From Echinometra lucunter (Eukaryota > Echinodermata > Echinoidea > Camarodonta > Echinometridae): a stretch of 64,000 bases of DNA. Under the pieces are notes generated by a model. The model was not told where the DNA came from. It saw nothing but the letters and a program-made list of their open reading frames with translations, and did not search any database. Location: positions 34,651,370 through 34,715,369 of the forward strand of contig CM057156.1 of NCBI GenBank assembly GCA_029962745.1. The letters are read 5' to 3'. A program made the position numbers and the translations under genes. This document shows, one piece after another, positions 1 to 13,505 of the stretch (the stretch's first letter is position 1; every line of letters starts with the position of its first letter).

Positions 1-1640
1 GAATTCCTGTGGGTTTCAAAATGGCTATGCTCTCTATGGTGGGATCACCTACATCCTATTGGACATGGATTTAGAATACTAGCTCTCTGTATCTGTGTCC
101 TAACATGATTTATATGTGGTTTTCAGACTTTCACCTTCTTCATGTCCCTTTTCGATTATCTTTGAATTTGGATCGATTTTCATATATCTGTGATATACTT
201 TTTTTCATTATTTGTTGCAGTCATAATTGTGTTGCAATACATTGAACTCCTCTTACTTTTAAACGTTGCTGCTTACATTTCATTTGCGACTCCTGTTACG
301 TATACAAATGCGTGTTCTTTTTTTGTTGCTGTTAAGATCCAGTCAAACAATAATTATTGTTAAAAGGTCATTTTAGTGTGGATGATTGCTTAAGTGAAGA
401 GCAATAATTGCCTATTCTTGATAGTATCTCACGTTTAGTATGGGAATTGAACACCCCATAATTAACACCCACACAAAAGCATCAACTAATCCAGAAAGTT
501 AGATTTCAGCAGGGAGAGTCATCGCTGGTGGGTCAGTCTAGTTAATCACATATTCATTACTTTATTGGCCACGAGATCAAGCTTCAACCAACATAATAGT
601 CCATGATTCCACAGCCACTTTCAAACCTCTACTTCCAAGCCATACTCCCGATAGATTGCTTCTCCAATATTTGTCAATTAAGGGCAAAAAGCAATTGCAA
701 GTTGGTTAGTAGCTCCAAACTCAGTCCTTTTCTCCAGAAATTCCATTTTAATCCCATATTCCCCATCTTAGGTAGCGGGGGATCTGGCAGGCCCCAAAGT
801 GGCTCGCTTCTCTTTCCTCCTGCATTGCCTTTAATTACAAATTCATCAAAATGGTGGCAAAACTGTTTGCTGAAAATGAAGCTGAGGGCAACCAATTTTA
901 CAAGCTCACAGTGGTTCAGCAGTTGGACAATTCACATTTATTTACTTCCCTTATCTTAGATGTTGTGTGGATTTGCAGGGGAGGGGTAAATAAGGACACA
1001 AAACTGATATCAAAGCAGACATTTGAGATATAATGCCTCAGGAGAGATGTACAGACTCTTCAAGAGGATAAATTTGGAACTAATTGAAAGAAACCACCAC
1101 TACCATGTACTCATGCTTCAGTGTCAAAAACGAGATAAATAGATGAATAGTATACATGTATATGTACCTATTCCCATATGGATGTGTTTATGAGAATGTC
1201 TTGTTCGATCCTGAGCCTTTTCAAATCAAATGTTTAAAGATTCAGTAGAGAAGATTTTATTTTTGTATTATAAAAATTTTAGAGGTAATGCTTATTTATA
1301 GTTAGGTTGACCGGACTATAACCGCAAAGTGACCTTTTCAAGTTTGTGTTTTTAATGAAAAGTTTGATAGCAAAATCTATCATATTCGAAATGAAACCCC
1401 TCAAATCCCTATAATCTAATGTAGATAGCTATTTTGATGGTTTTTGCATACTGTTTTTTACCTCACCTAAAGCTGTTTGGGCCCTCTGCTGATTTTCCAT
1501 TTAATATTTGTCTGCAGAGCCTGTGCAGGAAATGACCACTTGAAAGGAATCATGATGCTGTTAATGCATAGTGATTAGATGGGTAGCATAGATGGGCATG
1601 TAGTAATGGTCTGAAGCAGATGATATATCCTCCCTCTTAA
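1..1640. other. AT-rich non-coding stretch, no gene seen
   Basis: I see no coding exon, RNA gene or clear repeat here. Open frames around 603-1033 overlap on both strands, have no splice context that joins to the downstream gene, and match no family I recognise. The sequence is probably intergenic or part of a very long first intron of the hnRNP K homologue downstream. Confidence 0.5.
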
Positions 1641-3071
1641 GGGGCTTTTACACCTTCATGGATCCCAACACGGATCATCCTGGATCATCCCGGATCGTCA
1701 TTCTGGGGTTATCCTTGTTAAGTCTGGCATCACTGTGTATACACCAGGGGCTCGTCCGGCATCATCCGTGGTGCACTGGCATTTCCGGGAGAAAAATTAA
1801 GCTTGCCCAATTTTTCATCCCGGAGTACACGGATGAAACACCATCCGTATTCATCCTGGTAGGCACCGTGTACCTCCGTTTAGCCACTGAATCCATCCGG
1901 GGGTCTTCGTGTAGACACCGGTAGGTCCGTATTAGAACCATAGTCATCAGGGTTCGAAATTCGTCTTTGTTTTCCTACAGGAACGAACAATTTTTTATGT
2001 GACAACCATAATGGACGTATGAAATGTGAACTCAGCAGACCTCTCCTTTTCCTTTCATGATTGTTTTTTTTTTTTGCCTTTTTTTTTTCAATTTCCAACT
2101 GTTGTGGGAAGACAAGAACTACTGCAACTACCAGTTTTACCTTCACAGTTCTAACAAGCAGGAGCACCGGCATACTTGTGGGGTTTATGGGCTGCTGCCC
2201 CAAACAACTTTTTTTCACGACCAAGTTTTTTTTTCCATTTATTGTTTGTATTTCTTCAACAATGTCTTGCATCAAATTTTCTTTAATCTACCCAATTAGA
2301 CCTTGTATGATTTTAAAAACCCCAAAACAAACAAACACATGCACATGTTGGTATCAATAATGCCTGTAGAATTTTCATTTATTTGATGTACAATAAAAGA
2401 ACAATGTAGATGAAATGCCTTGCTCAAGGGCATAAGTGCCATGCCAGGAATAGAACCCGTCTTTCGCGTCTCCAGTCAAGCGCCTTATAGACCACTCGAC
2501 CACAGCACCTTCAATTTCTTCATTTCATTTCCCCTTCTCCCTTTTCTTTTGGCTTGTCAGCAGCAATTGCACTCTTCCTAATTTCTATATTTTTGCCATA
2601 TAGCGAAGCCTCGACCCCAGTATATTTTTGGCACATTTTTAGATGCGTAAAATGAATCCAAAGACACGTAGGCCTAATGAGTCTAGAGGCATATAGCAAA
2701 GTAAATGACCGAATATTCTTATGAATGATATTCAAAAATATTAGTGACATGGTCATATCAGCCGTCAATACTCCAGGGATATCCCAGTAGAGAACGAACA
2801 CTTCCGTGAAAGGATCGTGTAAGCGTCCAGTAACATCCGTGCTCCTCCGTGTAATCCGTGTTCGTTCCGGGGACTGCTCCGGCAAGGTCCATGTTGCTGC
2901 CTTGTCTATCCGTGTAGACACTGTAATGGTCCGTACTTTTCTGTATAAATACCCAGTTGGGATCGTATTCACACCGGCACTGCGACGAAAATTGCGACGT
3001 GGCATCCCGGAACACCACGGATTTAGATCTGGGATGATCTGTGTTGCGATCCGTGAAGGTATAAAAGCCCC
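1641..3071. mobile_element. Non-autonomous DNA transposon with long terminal inverted repeats
   Basis: The left end (from 1641, GGGGCTTTTACACCTTCATG) and the reverse complement of the right end (ending 3071, GGGGCTTTTATACCTTCACG) match over about 45 bases with few mismatches, continuing through a GGATC..CAACAC.GATCATCC block. Subterminal motifs recur inside: GTGTAGACAC followed by GGTCCGTA appears near 1910-1932 and again near 2909-2935, and CATCCG/CGGATG words are frequent at both ends. No transposase frame is visible, so the element would depend on an enzyme supplied elsewhere. A tRNA-like SINE (2385-2510) lies inside it. The target-site duplication is not clear to me, so the superfamily is unassigned. 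Confidence 0.7.
2385..2510 (-). mobile_element. tRNA-derived SINE-like sequence
   Basis: Read on the minus strand from 2510, the sequence begins like a tRNA. It has an RNA polymerase III A box (TGGTCGAGTGG, plus-strand 2492-2502) and, about 35 bases later, a B box (GGTTCTATTCC, plus-strand 2447-2457) close to the GGTTCRANNCC consensus. It continues past the tRNA-like part into an unrelated tail (GCCCTTGAGCAAGGCATTTC), which is typical of SINEs and not of a functional tRNA gene. The acceptor stem does not close, so I do not call a tRNA. It sits inside the larger inverted-repeat element. Confidence 0.6.
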
Positions 3072-3435
3072 TATACACCTTACTATCTCATTACAAGTTC
3101 CATGAACAGCCAACAATCCCTGTCAACTGAAATTTGCACAAATTCTTTTATTGTACTTCTCAGTTTGTCCTGCAGGAAACTATGGCTTGTCTTACCTTCA
3201 TAAAAAGGGCTGTCTACAAACTGCATCAAATTTCTCAGTATTACAGATGATGAAGAGATGAAGTGTTGATTTAGGATTAATTTCCCCTTGTATTTGTTTG
3301 AATTTTATTTAATCTTGATACTGATACATATGCCCAGAGTAGCAAAATCAAGAATACATGTACACGTATTGGACATTTTTTTAAATTTTTAATCTGTTAA
3401 AGCTTTCTCAATCAGATGCTTGGATAATCTTTCCA

Positions 3436-3972
3436 TTTGTATACCCCTTTGCCATTTTGGAAGTGACTGTAATACCCCTTACAATAAATCCCTGGTCCAG
3501 ACCAGGTCTGTACTAAGTCATTAAATTTTGAATTACTAAATGGCGTGGCCTAAAATAATCTGCACTATCACAGAGCTGCTTTTATCAGCACCAGCAGTGG
3601 ACCAGGTGTGGACTTAAGAATTACTGAATTGAGCTGCATCAAAGTCTGCCCTAGAATTCCTGGCATGGTCAAAGGTCTTTTTTTTTTAGCACCAGTAGAG
3701 TGGAATACACTAGGCTTACATCAAATATCCTGTGCAAAATCGTGAACTCTTCTGCTCTGACCAAAAGATGACGTCATGCATATGTGGGCATGTTCAGTTA
3801 TCATGACAGTTACCGGGTACTCCTTTTAAAACTGATTAATTGAAGGGGTCCTCGTAGCAGAGGTGCGTTTCGCTGTGAATTACTGAATGCAAATTTTACT
3901 GCCCAGTGCTGCTATTTTAGTGCGGACCAAAAGTGGAAGAATTACATGTAATGAAAAGGGGTATACACATGG
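3436..3972. mobile_element. Possible MITE with short terminal inverted repeats
   Basis: TGTATACCCCTTT near 3437-3449 is repeated in inverted form near 3955-3968 (AAAGGGGTATACA), about 530 bases apart. The interior has several imperfect palindromes, for example CCTGGTCCAGACCAGG near 3491. There is no coding capacity. The match is only 13 bases, so chance or a different boundary is possible. Confidence 0.35.
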
Positions 3973-5169
3973 ATCTGTGTAAAAAATAATGCTTTTAGGG
4001 ATCATCAGAGATGACTCATGATAAAACATATGCAAGCTGTATTTGTAAGGTTAGTTTGCGAGATATAGGGGTCTATAAGACAGAATTTTATGACGGATCA
4101 TTGTGCAAAGGGGTAATGCAACTGTACCAAGTGGATTAAACCATTCAATTGATTGCAATATGAACAGAGACCTGACCCCCATGGTTGTGAGTTGAGGGGT
4201 TTCACTTGGGATATTAGTGCATTTTCAGCTGCTCTCTTATTTCCTTAGGATTGACCCAGAGAAAGCAAGAGAAGCAGGAAAGAAAGTAGTGATGAAAAAT
4301 TATAAAGCAAGTCCCTTTGTTGGACCTGTGATAAAAACCTGGATAAAGTTTTATTAAAGGGTGGGGGGGGGGGGGGGGGGAAGGGGAGGGTGTGATAGAT
4401 AAACCCATTTATGCAGGCTGTGTTATAAACACTTCCGATTCCCTTATACAGTGTTTAGCATTTACTCATTCTTTAAGGTTGTTTAATTGGTTTTTTTTCT
4501 CAATGCTGTGAGTGCATTTTTTTATAGTTTAGAATCTGAATGTACCTCGTATATCTTTTTAAAACAGGGATGCCAGATTTCAGGCAAAAGCCTGAATTTC
4601 TGTTTGATGTTGCTTCTGTTCTACATACTATGTTAATATCCTTCTTATGCCCTCTTTATTTGTTTATTTATACTCTGTGTGTTTGTCTCTTTTATCATCA
4701 CTTTGGAGTATATTTCCTGTCCATGTTTTTATGCTTTGTTATTATTGACATGTTTACTCTTTCCTTGTGACAATCTCATCATCCATTCTGCTATCTTTCC
4801 TGTTTCTGCTGAACTTTGGTTTATCAAACTTTTAAAATTCCCGAAGGCAATGTTTGAAATACAGTGTTGGCAATGCATGTTACCTGTTTTTGGTCCACAT
4901 CAAATCCAACGTTCCATCATCTTACTCAGAATAAAAGGAGATCATATCTGAGATAGCTTAATACATCCCACAAAAGGTCACATTGGAAATTTATGCAAAA
5001 TTCTATGTCCCGATCCATTAGGGGTAATGACGAATTCTGAAAGGCTATCAATCTAAACTACTAATGCTTCTGTCAGCCTACCCTGCAGAAAAGGAGATCA
5101 TAGTAGAGAACCAAAAAAAAAAAACAACAACAACAAACAGGAACAGAGAAAGGAAAGAAATAGGAAGGT
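3973..5169. other. Non-coding, no gene seen; poly-G run
   Basis: Apart from a long poly-G run near 4363-4380 I see nothing that can be called. The open frames at 4540-4951 are AT-rich, hydrophobic by composition and overlap in two frames, so they look like chance. Confidence 0.4.
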
Positions 5170-5740
5170 ACAAGTGGAGATGAAGTATGGCAAAGAGAGA
5201 GAGAGAGAGAAAGAGAGAAAGAGAAAGGGGATAGAAATAGATGAAAGGGAATACATGGAATACATTGAAAGAGAAGAATGTAATGAATAGAAAGAGAGAA
5301 GGAATGGGAGGGAGAGAGAATTGAGAGAGAAGGCGAAAGCGCTTTAACAAAGAGGAGAGAGGAATAGAGAGAGAGAGGGAGAGACGGAGAGGGAGGGAGA
5401 GAAAATTGAGAGAGAAGGGGAAAGCACTTTAACAAAGAGGAGAGAGGAATAGAGAGAGAGAGAGAGAGACGGAGAGGGAGGGAGAGAGAATTGAGAGAGA
5501 AGGCGAAAGCACTTTAACAAAGAGAAGAGAGGAATAGAGAGAGAGGGAGAGAGATGGAGAGGGAGGGAGAGAGAATTGAGAAAGAGTGGAGAGCACTTAA
5601 ACAAAGAGGAGAGAGGAATAGAGAGAGAGGGAGAGAGATGGAGAGGGAGGGAGAGAGAATTCAGAGAGAAGGGGAGAGCACTTTAACAAAGAGGAGAGAG
5701 GAAGAGGGAGAGAAAGAGAGAGAGAGGAGAGAAGGGGGAT
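5170..5740. repeat. GA-rich tandem array, unit about 85 bp
   Basis: The stretch is almost pure purine. From about 5299 it contains roughly five copies of a unit of about 83-86 bases, marked by the phrase AAAGCACTTTAACAAAGAGG near 5337, 5423, 5509, 5593 and 5676, embedded in (GA)n and GGGA runs. Open frames in it encode only low-complexity peptides and are not genes. It may form triplex or other purine-tract structures. Confidence 0.85.
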
Positions 5741-8700
5741 GCAAGAAATAAAAGATGGAAAGATTTAATGCCCTTGGAGGGCAGTCAGTACATATTCCTG
5801 CACACATGAACCACCGCAGGTTTTCCCGACCCCCCCCCCCCCCTCGGAGTTTTATCTGATGGTCAAAATCACCCCTTTTCAAGTTTTTGTTAGCCTCTCC
5901 TTGAAAATTTACCCCCTTACCAAATTAAGTCTCCTTGAACTTACCTAAACAAGGTCCATGTCTCGTTTTTTTATTCATTTTTTTAGAAGAGATTTGTGAA
6001 ATGTGAGGCTACCAAAGTCCAGACTAAGGGTGAGGAAAGGAATCCCAAACATGTTAACAAACTAAACAAGATAACACTTTTCCTCATTTTTTGCCTTTTT
6101 GGCACCCTAAATATGTCACATGCATGATGCACCTTAACTAGTAAAAACTAACCTTTTCATGCTTTTTTCTGGTTGCACATGTGTTCAACAATATATTTGA
6201 CTGGTCCCCCGGGACTTAATGGGAAGAGAGAGAGAAAGAGAGAGTAGAGAGTAGTTTACTTATACTGACACCATAAAAATCATAATCATAATGATAATAA
6301 TGATGATGATGGTGATGAATATTAGTATAATATAATAATTGTATTGATAATTTTGTTACTGCTGATGATAATGAATAAAAACTGATTGAAAGGAAGTTGC
6401 CTTTAGAGGTTTTCTTAGAAGATGTAGCTTGATCTTAATTTAAGAGATGTACAATAATCGACAGGAAAGGAGAAGATAATCTTGTGTGATATTTTAGGAG
6501 AAAGAAACGTGACAGAATTCTGAGTTAACTGTTGTTGGGTCTGCCCTGTGAGGGTGCCTCTAATACACAGTATGCATGGCTGAGCATTAGACCCATTTTG
6601 CAGCTTGTCATCCCTGCAGAAGTGAATGTTCGGATAAATAGTATGGCCTTTTCTCCTCCTATCCTTTTCCTTTTTCTTCTTGTTGCACAAGCATGTATTT
6701 TTTTTCTTCTCCAGTAAATGTCAAATGATGTTGTACTTGGAAGTGACAAGATTTACATACAGAATAATGCCTGCTTGTGGGATGGCTGTTGGTGCATACA
6801 TAATAACTAGCAAACCAATGTTTCAAAACTGCCTTTTAGTCTTTTAGCAGATAATTTTTTTTTAGCTATTTCATGTTATTCCCCATATCTCTTAGTTTAA
6901 TACGTTTGTGATTTTAATTCTTCTGAAGAATGATTGTCTTTTTATTACAGCTTTGATGTATAATGTTGAAAGAAAAAATATATTTAAGTAGAAATGTGAC
7001 ATACTTCATTTGCATGTAATACAGACAGGTATCTGAAAATTTTCACTGTGTATTTGATATTGGTTAAGTATATATTTTTTTCTTTTCTTTTTAGATGTAC
7101 TATTTTTCATTAGTCAAAACATTTATTTATTTATTTATTTATTTATTTTTCAAATTTGATTCATATGTTGACTCATTTATTTGTCTGTAAGGCAGTCCAG
7201 CCAAGTATCATCCAAGCTTCAGGCCATGAGCTTCTGTAGCAAGATAGATGGCCAGAAAGATTGGATACACTGGTTACACATAGTGACTATTTTTTATTTC
7301 CCAATTAACCCCTGCCAATTTTTATCAGGTAAACTGCATGTTGCAACACTGTTCACATTGTTTTGATCAGTTGAAGTTCAATGGATCCAACCCGAATGGT
7401 AGTTATGATAGTTAGTGTATTAGAATTGTTTCTTGGCATGAGGGTATAGTTACCTTGTATCTCAACTTTCATGGAGCTGAAACAAAATGGCTTCCTTTAT
7501 ATGGTGCAGATCTCCTGTCCTTTCATCTGTAAGTCCTTGCTATTTTTTCATATATCATTATATCCATTGTAATTCATCAGTTTTTAGACTTCACATGCAA
7601 ATTTTACAACAGTTACCCATTCATTTATGAAAGGGGACAAAGATGAAATGAGAAATTTCCTTCCATTATATGGCTCTGAATGTATTCTTTTGGACACCAG
7701 AAGAAGAGTGCAATTCTCCATAATGAATGAATGAAAATAGATCTCATATACTGATTCAAATAAAGTACACTCCTTCTCGGGGATAGAGTGATTTTTGAAA
7801 AGTGGATTACTTTTACATTCAACAAACAGCATTCAAAGAAATGCCTATTTCTCAAGAGATGCTCAGGTCAAGATGCCCATGATAGTTCACATGTAGAAAA
7901 TAAACCATTAAAATATTAATAGGCATCAAAAAAAAGTTTAACAACCATATTTTGTCGGTAGGCAAATGCTTTTACCATGAGAAACTTTTTTTTTTTTTCA
8001 GTGTTGCTTTTTACCCTTTTTACTCTTTCTGCCAAGATTGCTCAATGAACCCATTGCCTGACATGATATGCATCAATTCTCATGCAAGGCAGTAGATTCG
8101 TCATTTAGGTAGGGGTGGGGTGATGACACTTTGGGGAGGAGAATAATTAGTATGGCACAGGATGAGAGGAAGAGAAAGAGAGAGAGAAAGAGAGAGAGAG
8201 GGAGAGTGCCTTGAGCCATTGATGCCAAATGAAGCAGTTAATGGTTGGTTCTGCTGGAATAGGCCTAGCAAGGAAATATTGAATATCTCTTTGAGGAATA
8301 GTTGAAAGGAACATAAATAGAAGATGAGATGTGTGTTCAGCTCCAGTGTGCCATATCTCAACCATTCCTTCTATAGCAGTACAGGTGCAGGTGTTATTCT
8401 TGGTATTGGCCCTTGCGAGAAATTGCTCATTAAGGTTTTATGGGTTGCAGAGTGGTTATTTTTTTGTTTGTTTCAGAGGAAAAAATAAAAGCAATTTAAC
8501 TGTTGTGAACAGGCAAGCCTCAGGCATCGATTCAACATCCTATAAACTAAGGAAATATAAAAGAGTTTCTGAAAAAGGGGGAAAAATTTTGTTGCTCTTC
8601 ACTTAATGTGCAGATTTAATTTTGAAATTTTGTGCCTTGTTTGAATTCATTAATCCATTGGCTACTTGAACTGGGTGGCCCCTGTATTAAGTCCATCGGA

Positions 8701-9559
8701 ATTAGAGAATTCAGTAGTCAACAGATTTTGAAGATTATTAATTTACCATGACATTATTCAATAGATCCTATATTGATTGAGATGTATTGACTTCATAGTC
8801 TTAATCCCAAAAATGATTCAGTAAATGATACAGCTATTTAAGCTTTGTTGTTATAGTTATTTCACATCTACTAGAGATGATGGCAAGGTGAAATATATTG
8901 AAAGTAGTCTTTATGTTGCTACTGCTAAGGCAACTGTTACTACAAGAACTGCTGGGCAAAGGCCTGAATAATGATAAGTGCAACCTTTGTAAAGGTAAAA
9001 CTTTTCTTCACCTCATTCTCAACATATATAACATTGGTGTAATAATAGCATGATCCACAAATTATTCTCATGAAACAAGGGAATACCAATCTAAAAGATA
9101 TAAAGGTTTTGCTGACCAACAAGGAATAAACATAAATGGCAGGACAAATTCTGTAGATGATGTACTGACTCAATTAAAAAAAAATGCTATCTAGACTACA
9201 AGGAGAAAAGGGCTGTTCAGAAACCAGGGATCTTATAACCCAAGAAAATATCAGAAGACTCCTTATCATCTTGAATTAAAAAAAAAAAAGCATTTTGGGA
9301 AAGAAATATGTGAGCCTAAGGGTCTTGAATTGATCCTCCTTGCTTCCTATATTGTTTTTAATAGCCTTCATGGCAATCCAAACAGAATTTAGAAATGTAA
9401 ACAATGACCTCATGATTGAGTAAATGCTTGAATAATGCTGATAAATGCATCAAGTTACTATATTGATTGATTTTAAAAAAAATTCAATTATTCCTTGATG
9501 TAATATTAGAGTCTATATATTGATTAGATGGACACTACTGATGTTAAAATCCAGCATTT

Positions 9560-10240
9560 ACCCGTTCAGCATGATTAGATATCAGTATAACTTGCATTTA
9601 CCCGTTCAGCATGATTAGATATCAGTATAACTTGCGTTTACCCGTTCAGCATGATTAGATATCAGTATAACATGCATTTACCCGTTCAGCATGATTATAT
9701 ATCAGTATAACTTGCATTTACCCGTTCAGCATGATTAGATATCAGTATAACTTGCATTTACCCGTTCAGCATGATTAGATATCAGTATAACTTGCGTTTA
9801 CCCCGTTCAGCATGATTAGATATCAGTATAACTTGCGTTTACCCGTTCAGCATGATTAGATATCAGTATAACTTGCGTTTACCCGTTCAGCATGATTAGA
9901 TATCAGTATAACTTGCATTTACCCGTTCAGCATGATTAGATATCAGTATAACTTGCGTTTACCCGTTCAGCATGATTAGATATCAGTATAACTTGCATTT
10001 ACCCGTTTAGAATGATTAGATATCGGTATAACTTGCATTTACCCGTTCAGCATGATTAGATATCGGTATAACTTGCATTTACCCGTTCAGCATGATTAGA
10101 TATCGGTATAACTTGCATTTACCCGTTCAGCATGATTAGATATCGGTATAACTTGCATTTACCCGTTCAGCATGATTAGATATCAGTATAACTTGCATTT
10201 ACCTGTTCAACATGATTAGATATCAGTATAACTTGTATTT
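9560..10240. repeat. 40-bp minisatellite, about 17 copies
   Basis: The unit is 40 bases (begins ACCCGTTCAGCATGATTAGA) and is repeated about 17 times with scattered single-base variants such as GCATTT/GCGTTT and ATCAG/ATCGG. The matching array in the second copy of the duplicated block has only about 11 units. Confidence 0.95.
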
Positions 10241-12054
10241 TCCATAGACCCTAGCCACAGTTATCTGGGGTGTAGTGTTCAGCTGGCTAATGTTTTATTA
10301 TGATTACTGGAACACTATATTATCAAGTTAGCAAACAAATTAACTCTGATATGTCATTTTGGACATACAATCTTAGGTTAATTGCCCATTCCTTAATCAG
10401 TTTCCTACTAATTTTTTATGATATAAACCAAAGTGAAATTCTCTCCAGTGGAAAAAAAAGCAAACAAAGCTCCTCCAGCCTTTCTCTAAGAGTACATGCA
10501 CTCAGAATATACCATTACATTCCATTTCATATTGATCTGGATCTTGTACAACCGCCACTACATATATTCTTCCTATCATTATGCAGTAAATAAATCCTAG
10601 TGTGGTCCTCTGATGTGTCTAACCATTGTTGAACATGTACCTTGTAGTATCCCCTGTACTCCAGCGATGATCTTTGCACCAGAGCCATCTCATCTCATAG
10701 ACAGGAAAGATGACACATGATGCCCTGTTAGATCAGTCAGCTAGGCATCAGGGAGCCTGATTTCTAGCCCATTAGTCAGCTCTGCATCTCATTTCATGCA
10801 ACCTGCACTCTACATGGAGGGATGGGGGGGGGGGGGGGGGTCTTTGGGAGGAAAGAAAATTATCAGTAATATGAGACCTGTGAGGCTTGTCTTCAACTCA
10901 TGCGTTTTGCATCCTTTGACTGCATTTTTCCATGCATACTACCAATTCATACCATGGGTTACTGGGATCTGTAGTGTCTTCCTGTAATGAGTGTGACAGC
11001 TTTGGGCAATGCATCTCATGTATGCCTGTGAGCTTGTATTAAAATGTCAGTTAATGAAAGTGAGAACACGGAAGAATTATTTGCTTGTATACAATTATAA
11101 TTGTATGTCCTATCTTTCAGGTCATCACTTAACTCTCTATCATCTCCCAGATGACACCTGTTCTTTCCATTTCACTGCACTTTGTAGAGTACTATAAAAT
11201 GTAATCTATAAAGTACTACAAACTTATATACTACAAACTATATCAACTTATATACCACAAAATATCTTATGATTATCTCCTCATTTATTTCTAAAAGTAA
11301 CACAGTCTTCTTTGCAGTTCATCACCTGCTCCTCTGTGCATTTTGCAAGCCATTTCCCAGAGTAATTTGCCAATCTTATTCTCAAATCCTCATGAGTTGA
11401 TATCTAGTGCACTATAAATCTTAGTACATCTACATGTATTAGTCATGTTCTTCTCTCTCCCTAAAAGTGAGAGCTAATCATATTTTGAGATGTTTGCTTT
11501 GTGCGTAAAAGTAACAGTGCTGTGGCCTTTGGGACTTGATGCTAACTTGCAGATCAAGGCTGTTGCTGAATTAGTAGATTTTATAGGTTGGTAGTTGTCA
11601 ATATGAGTATTCTCCAAGCAATCCATCCTTATTCTCTGGCTTGATGTCATCTTTAGAGGAAATATTGTGATTGAGATTGGAACAAATAATACTATCCTTG
11701 TCCAAGAAAACTGGCACTCATTAAGATGCCATTATCTTTTTAGAAGGAAGGCAAGGAGTCAGTTTGCTATACTATCTATAGGCTTTTTCATTTTGTTTGT
11801 TGTAAACATTCAATGATATTAATGATAAAAACCAATGGAATTTACTTTATGGTAAATTTCAAACTGAATAGAAGTGAAAGAAAACTCAATAGACTAAATT
11901 TAACAAATGTGTCAAAGTCATATTAAATTCTGGGATTCTCTGCAAGAAATTGACAGTATGGGATACAGAGTTATGCTTATGCCTCATGGTAGTACCTGTA
12001 TAGGTACTCATTAATAGATAAATCCAACTATATGATGTGAAATGTGTTGTACTT

Positions 12055-12372
12055 ATTCTTTTACTCATTGATAGATAGATCTAACTAAGATATATGTTAT
12101 GTTACCCACTGATAGATAGATCTAACTATGATGATGTGAAATCTGTTCTGTTACCCATTGATAGATAGATCTAACTATGATGTGAAATATGTTCTGTTAC
12201 CCATTGATAGATAGATCTAACTATGATGTGAAATAAGTTCTGTTAGCCATTGATAGATAGATCTAACTATGATGTGAAATAAGTTCTGTTAGCCATTGAT
12301 AGATAGATCTAAATAAGATGTGAAATATGTTCTGTTACCCATTGATAGATAGATCTAACTATGATGTGAAAA
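12055..12372. repeat. 46-bp minisatellite, about 7 copies
   Basis: Units of about 46 bases are marked by TTGATAGATAGATCTAACTA followed by TGATGTGAAATATGTTCTGT. About seven units are present here and roughly twice as many in the matching array at 19105-19755. Confidence 0.9.
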
Positions 12373-12711
12373 TTTTTATTCTGGTATCTCCCTTTAAGTT
12401 CATCTCCAAGCTAGTAAGTTATCATTCTCTGCAGAGATTAAAAGAAGGTGTAATATCCAGTTTCTTCATGCCTGGGGGATTTTTTTTCATTGCAATCCTT
12501 CCTATATTTCCCCACGATCTAATTCGCTGGAGGCCATTCCACTTTGTGTACACACACAAATAAATATCTTTTACTGCACGAAGCAAGAAAAGCAAATGAG
12601 AGAATATCTAATAAGAAATAAATCAGCTACAGAGCTGCATCTATCATTTAACTCTTTTGGACAAATGATTGATATAACTATACTGTGAGGATGAGTAAGT
12701 GGGACTGAGAA

Positions 12712-13211
12712 NNNNNNNNNNNNNNNNNNNNNNNNNNNNNNNNNNNNNNNNNNNNNNNNNNNNNNNNNNNNNNNNNNNNNNNNNNNNNNNNNNNNNNNNN
12801 NNNNNNNNNNNNNNNNNNNNNNNNNNNNNNNNNNNNNNNNNNNNNNNNNNNNNNNNNNNNNNNNNNNNNNNNNNNNNNNNNNNNNNNNNNNNNNNNNNNN
12901 NNNNNNNNNNNNNNNNNNNNNNNNNNNNNNNNNNNNNNNNNNNNNNNNNNNNNNNNNNNNNNNNNNNNNNNNNNNNNNNNNNNNNNNNNNNNNNNNNNNN
13001 NNNNNNNNNNNNNNNNNNNNNNNNNNNNNNNNNNNNNNNNNNNNNNNNNNNNNNNNNNNNNNNNNNNNNNNNNNNNNNNNNNNNNNNNNNNNNNNNNNNN
13101 NNNNNNNNNNNNNNNNNNNNNNNNNNNNNNNNNNNNNNNNNNNNNNNNNNNNNNNNNNNNNNNNNNNNNNNNNNNNNNNNNNNNNNNNNNNNNNNNNNNN
13201 NNNNNNNNNNN
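12712..13211. other. Assembly gap of 500 N
   Basis: There are exactly 500 unresolved bases. A round number suggests a placeholder and not a measured length. The gap separates the two copies of the duplicated block. Open frames crossing it are artefacts of reading N as open. Confidence 0.99.
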
Positions 13212-13464
13212 TTTTTTTTAGAAGAGATTTGTGAAATGCGAGGCTACCAAAGTCCAGACTAAGGGTGAGGAAAAGAATCCCAAACATGTGTTAACAGACT
13301 AAACAAGATAACACTTTTCCTCACTTTTTTGCCGTTTTGGCACCCTAAATATGTCACATGCATGATGCACCTTAACTAGTAAAAACTAACCTTTTCATGC
13401 TTTTTTCTGGTTGCGCATGTGTTCAACAATATATTTGACTGGTCCCCCAGGACTTAATGGGAAG

Positions 13465-13505
<41 letters not shown>

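Larger units (their letters stand above)
5978..12711. repeat. First copy of a ~6.8-kb duplicated block
   Basis: From the T-run before AGAAGAGATTTGTGAAATG this block repeats almost base for base in 13212-20092. By eye the two copies differ at scattered single bases and small indels; the main length differences are in minisatellite copy number. The block contains no gene I can support: matched open frames occur in both copies but show no splice or family signal. It ends at the N gap with GTGGGACTGAGA, the same phrase at which the second copy continues into unique sequence. It could be a real tandem duplication or two alleles placed in tandem. Confidence 0.9.

Noticed and set aside
603..1033. 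Overlapping short frames on both strands
   Set aside because: There is no domain, no consistent frame and no splice connection to the hnRNP K homologue.
2447..2510. A functional tRNA gene on the minus strand
   Set aside because: The A and B boxes are present but the acceptor stem does not pair and the sequence continues into a SINE-like tail.
9560..10240. Regular 40-bp repeats, considered as a CRISPR array
   Set aside because: There are no unique spacers between repeats. It is a simple minisatellite in a eukaryotic genome; the same holds for the 25-, 28-, 43-, 46- and 58-bp arrays.
12571..13287. Long frames on both strands across the gap
   Set aside because: They consist mostly of unknown bases (N).
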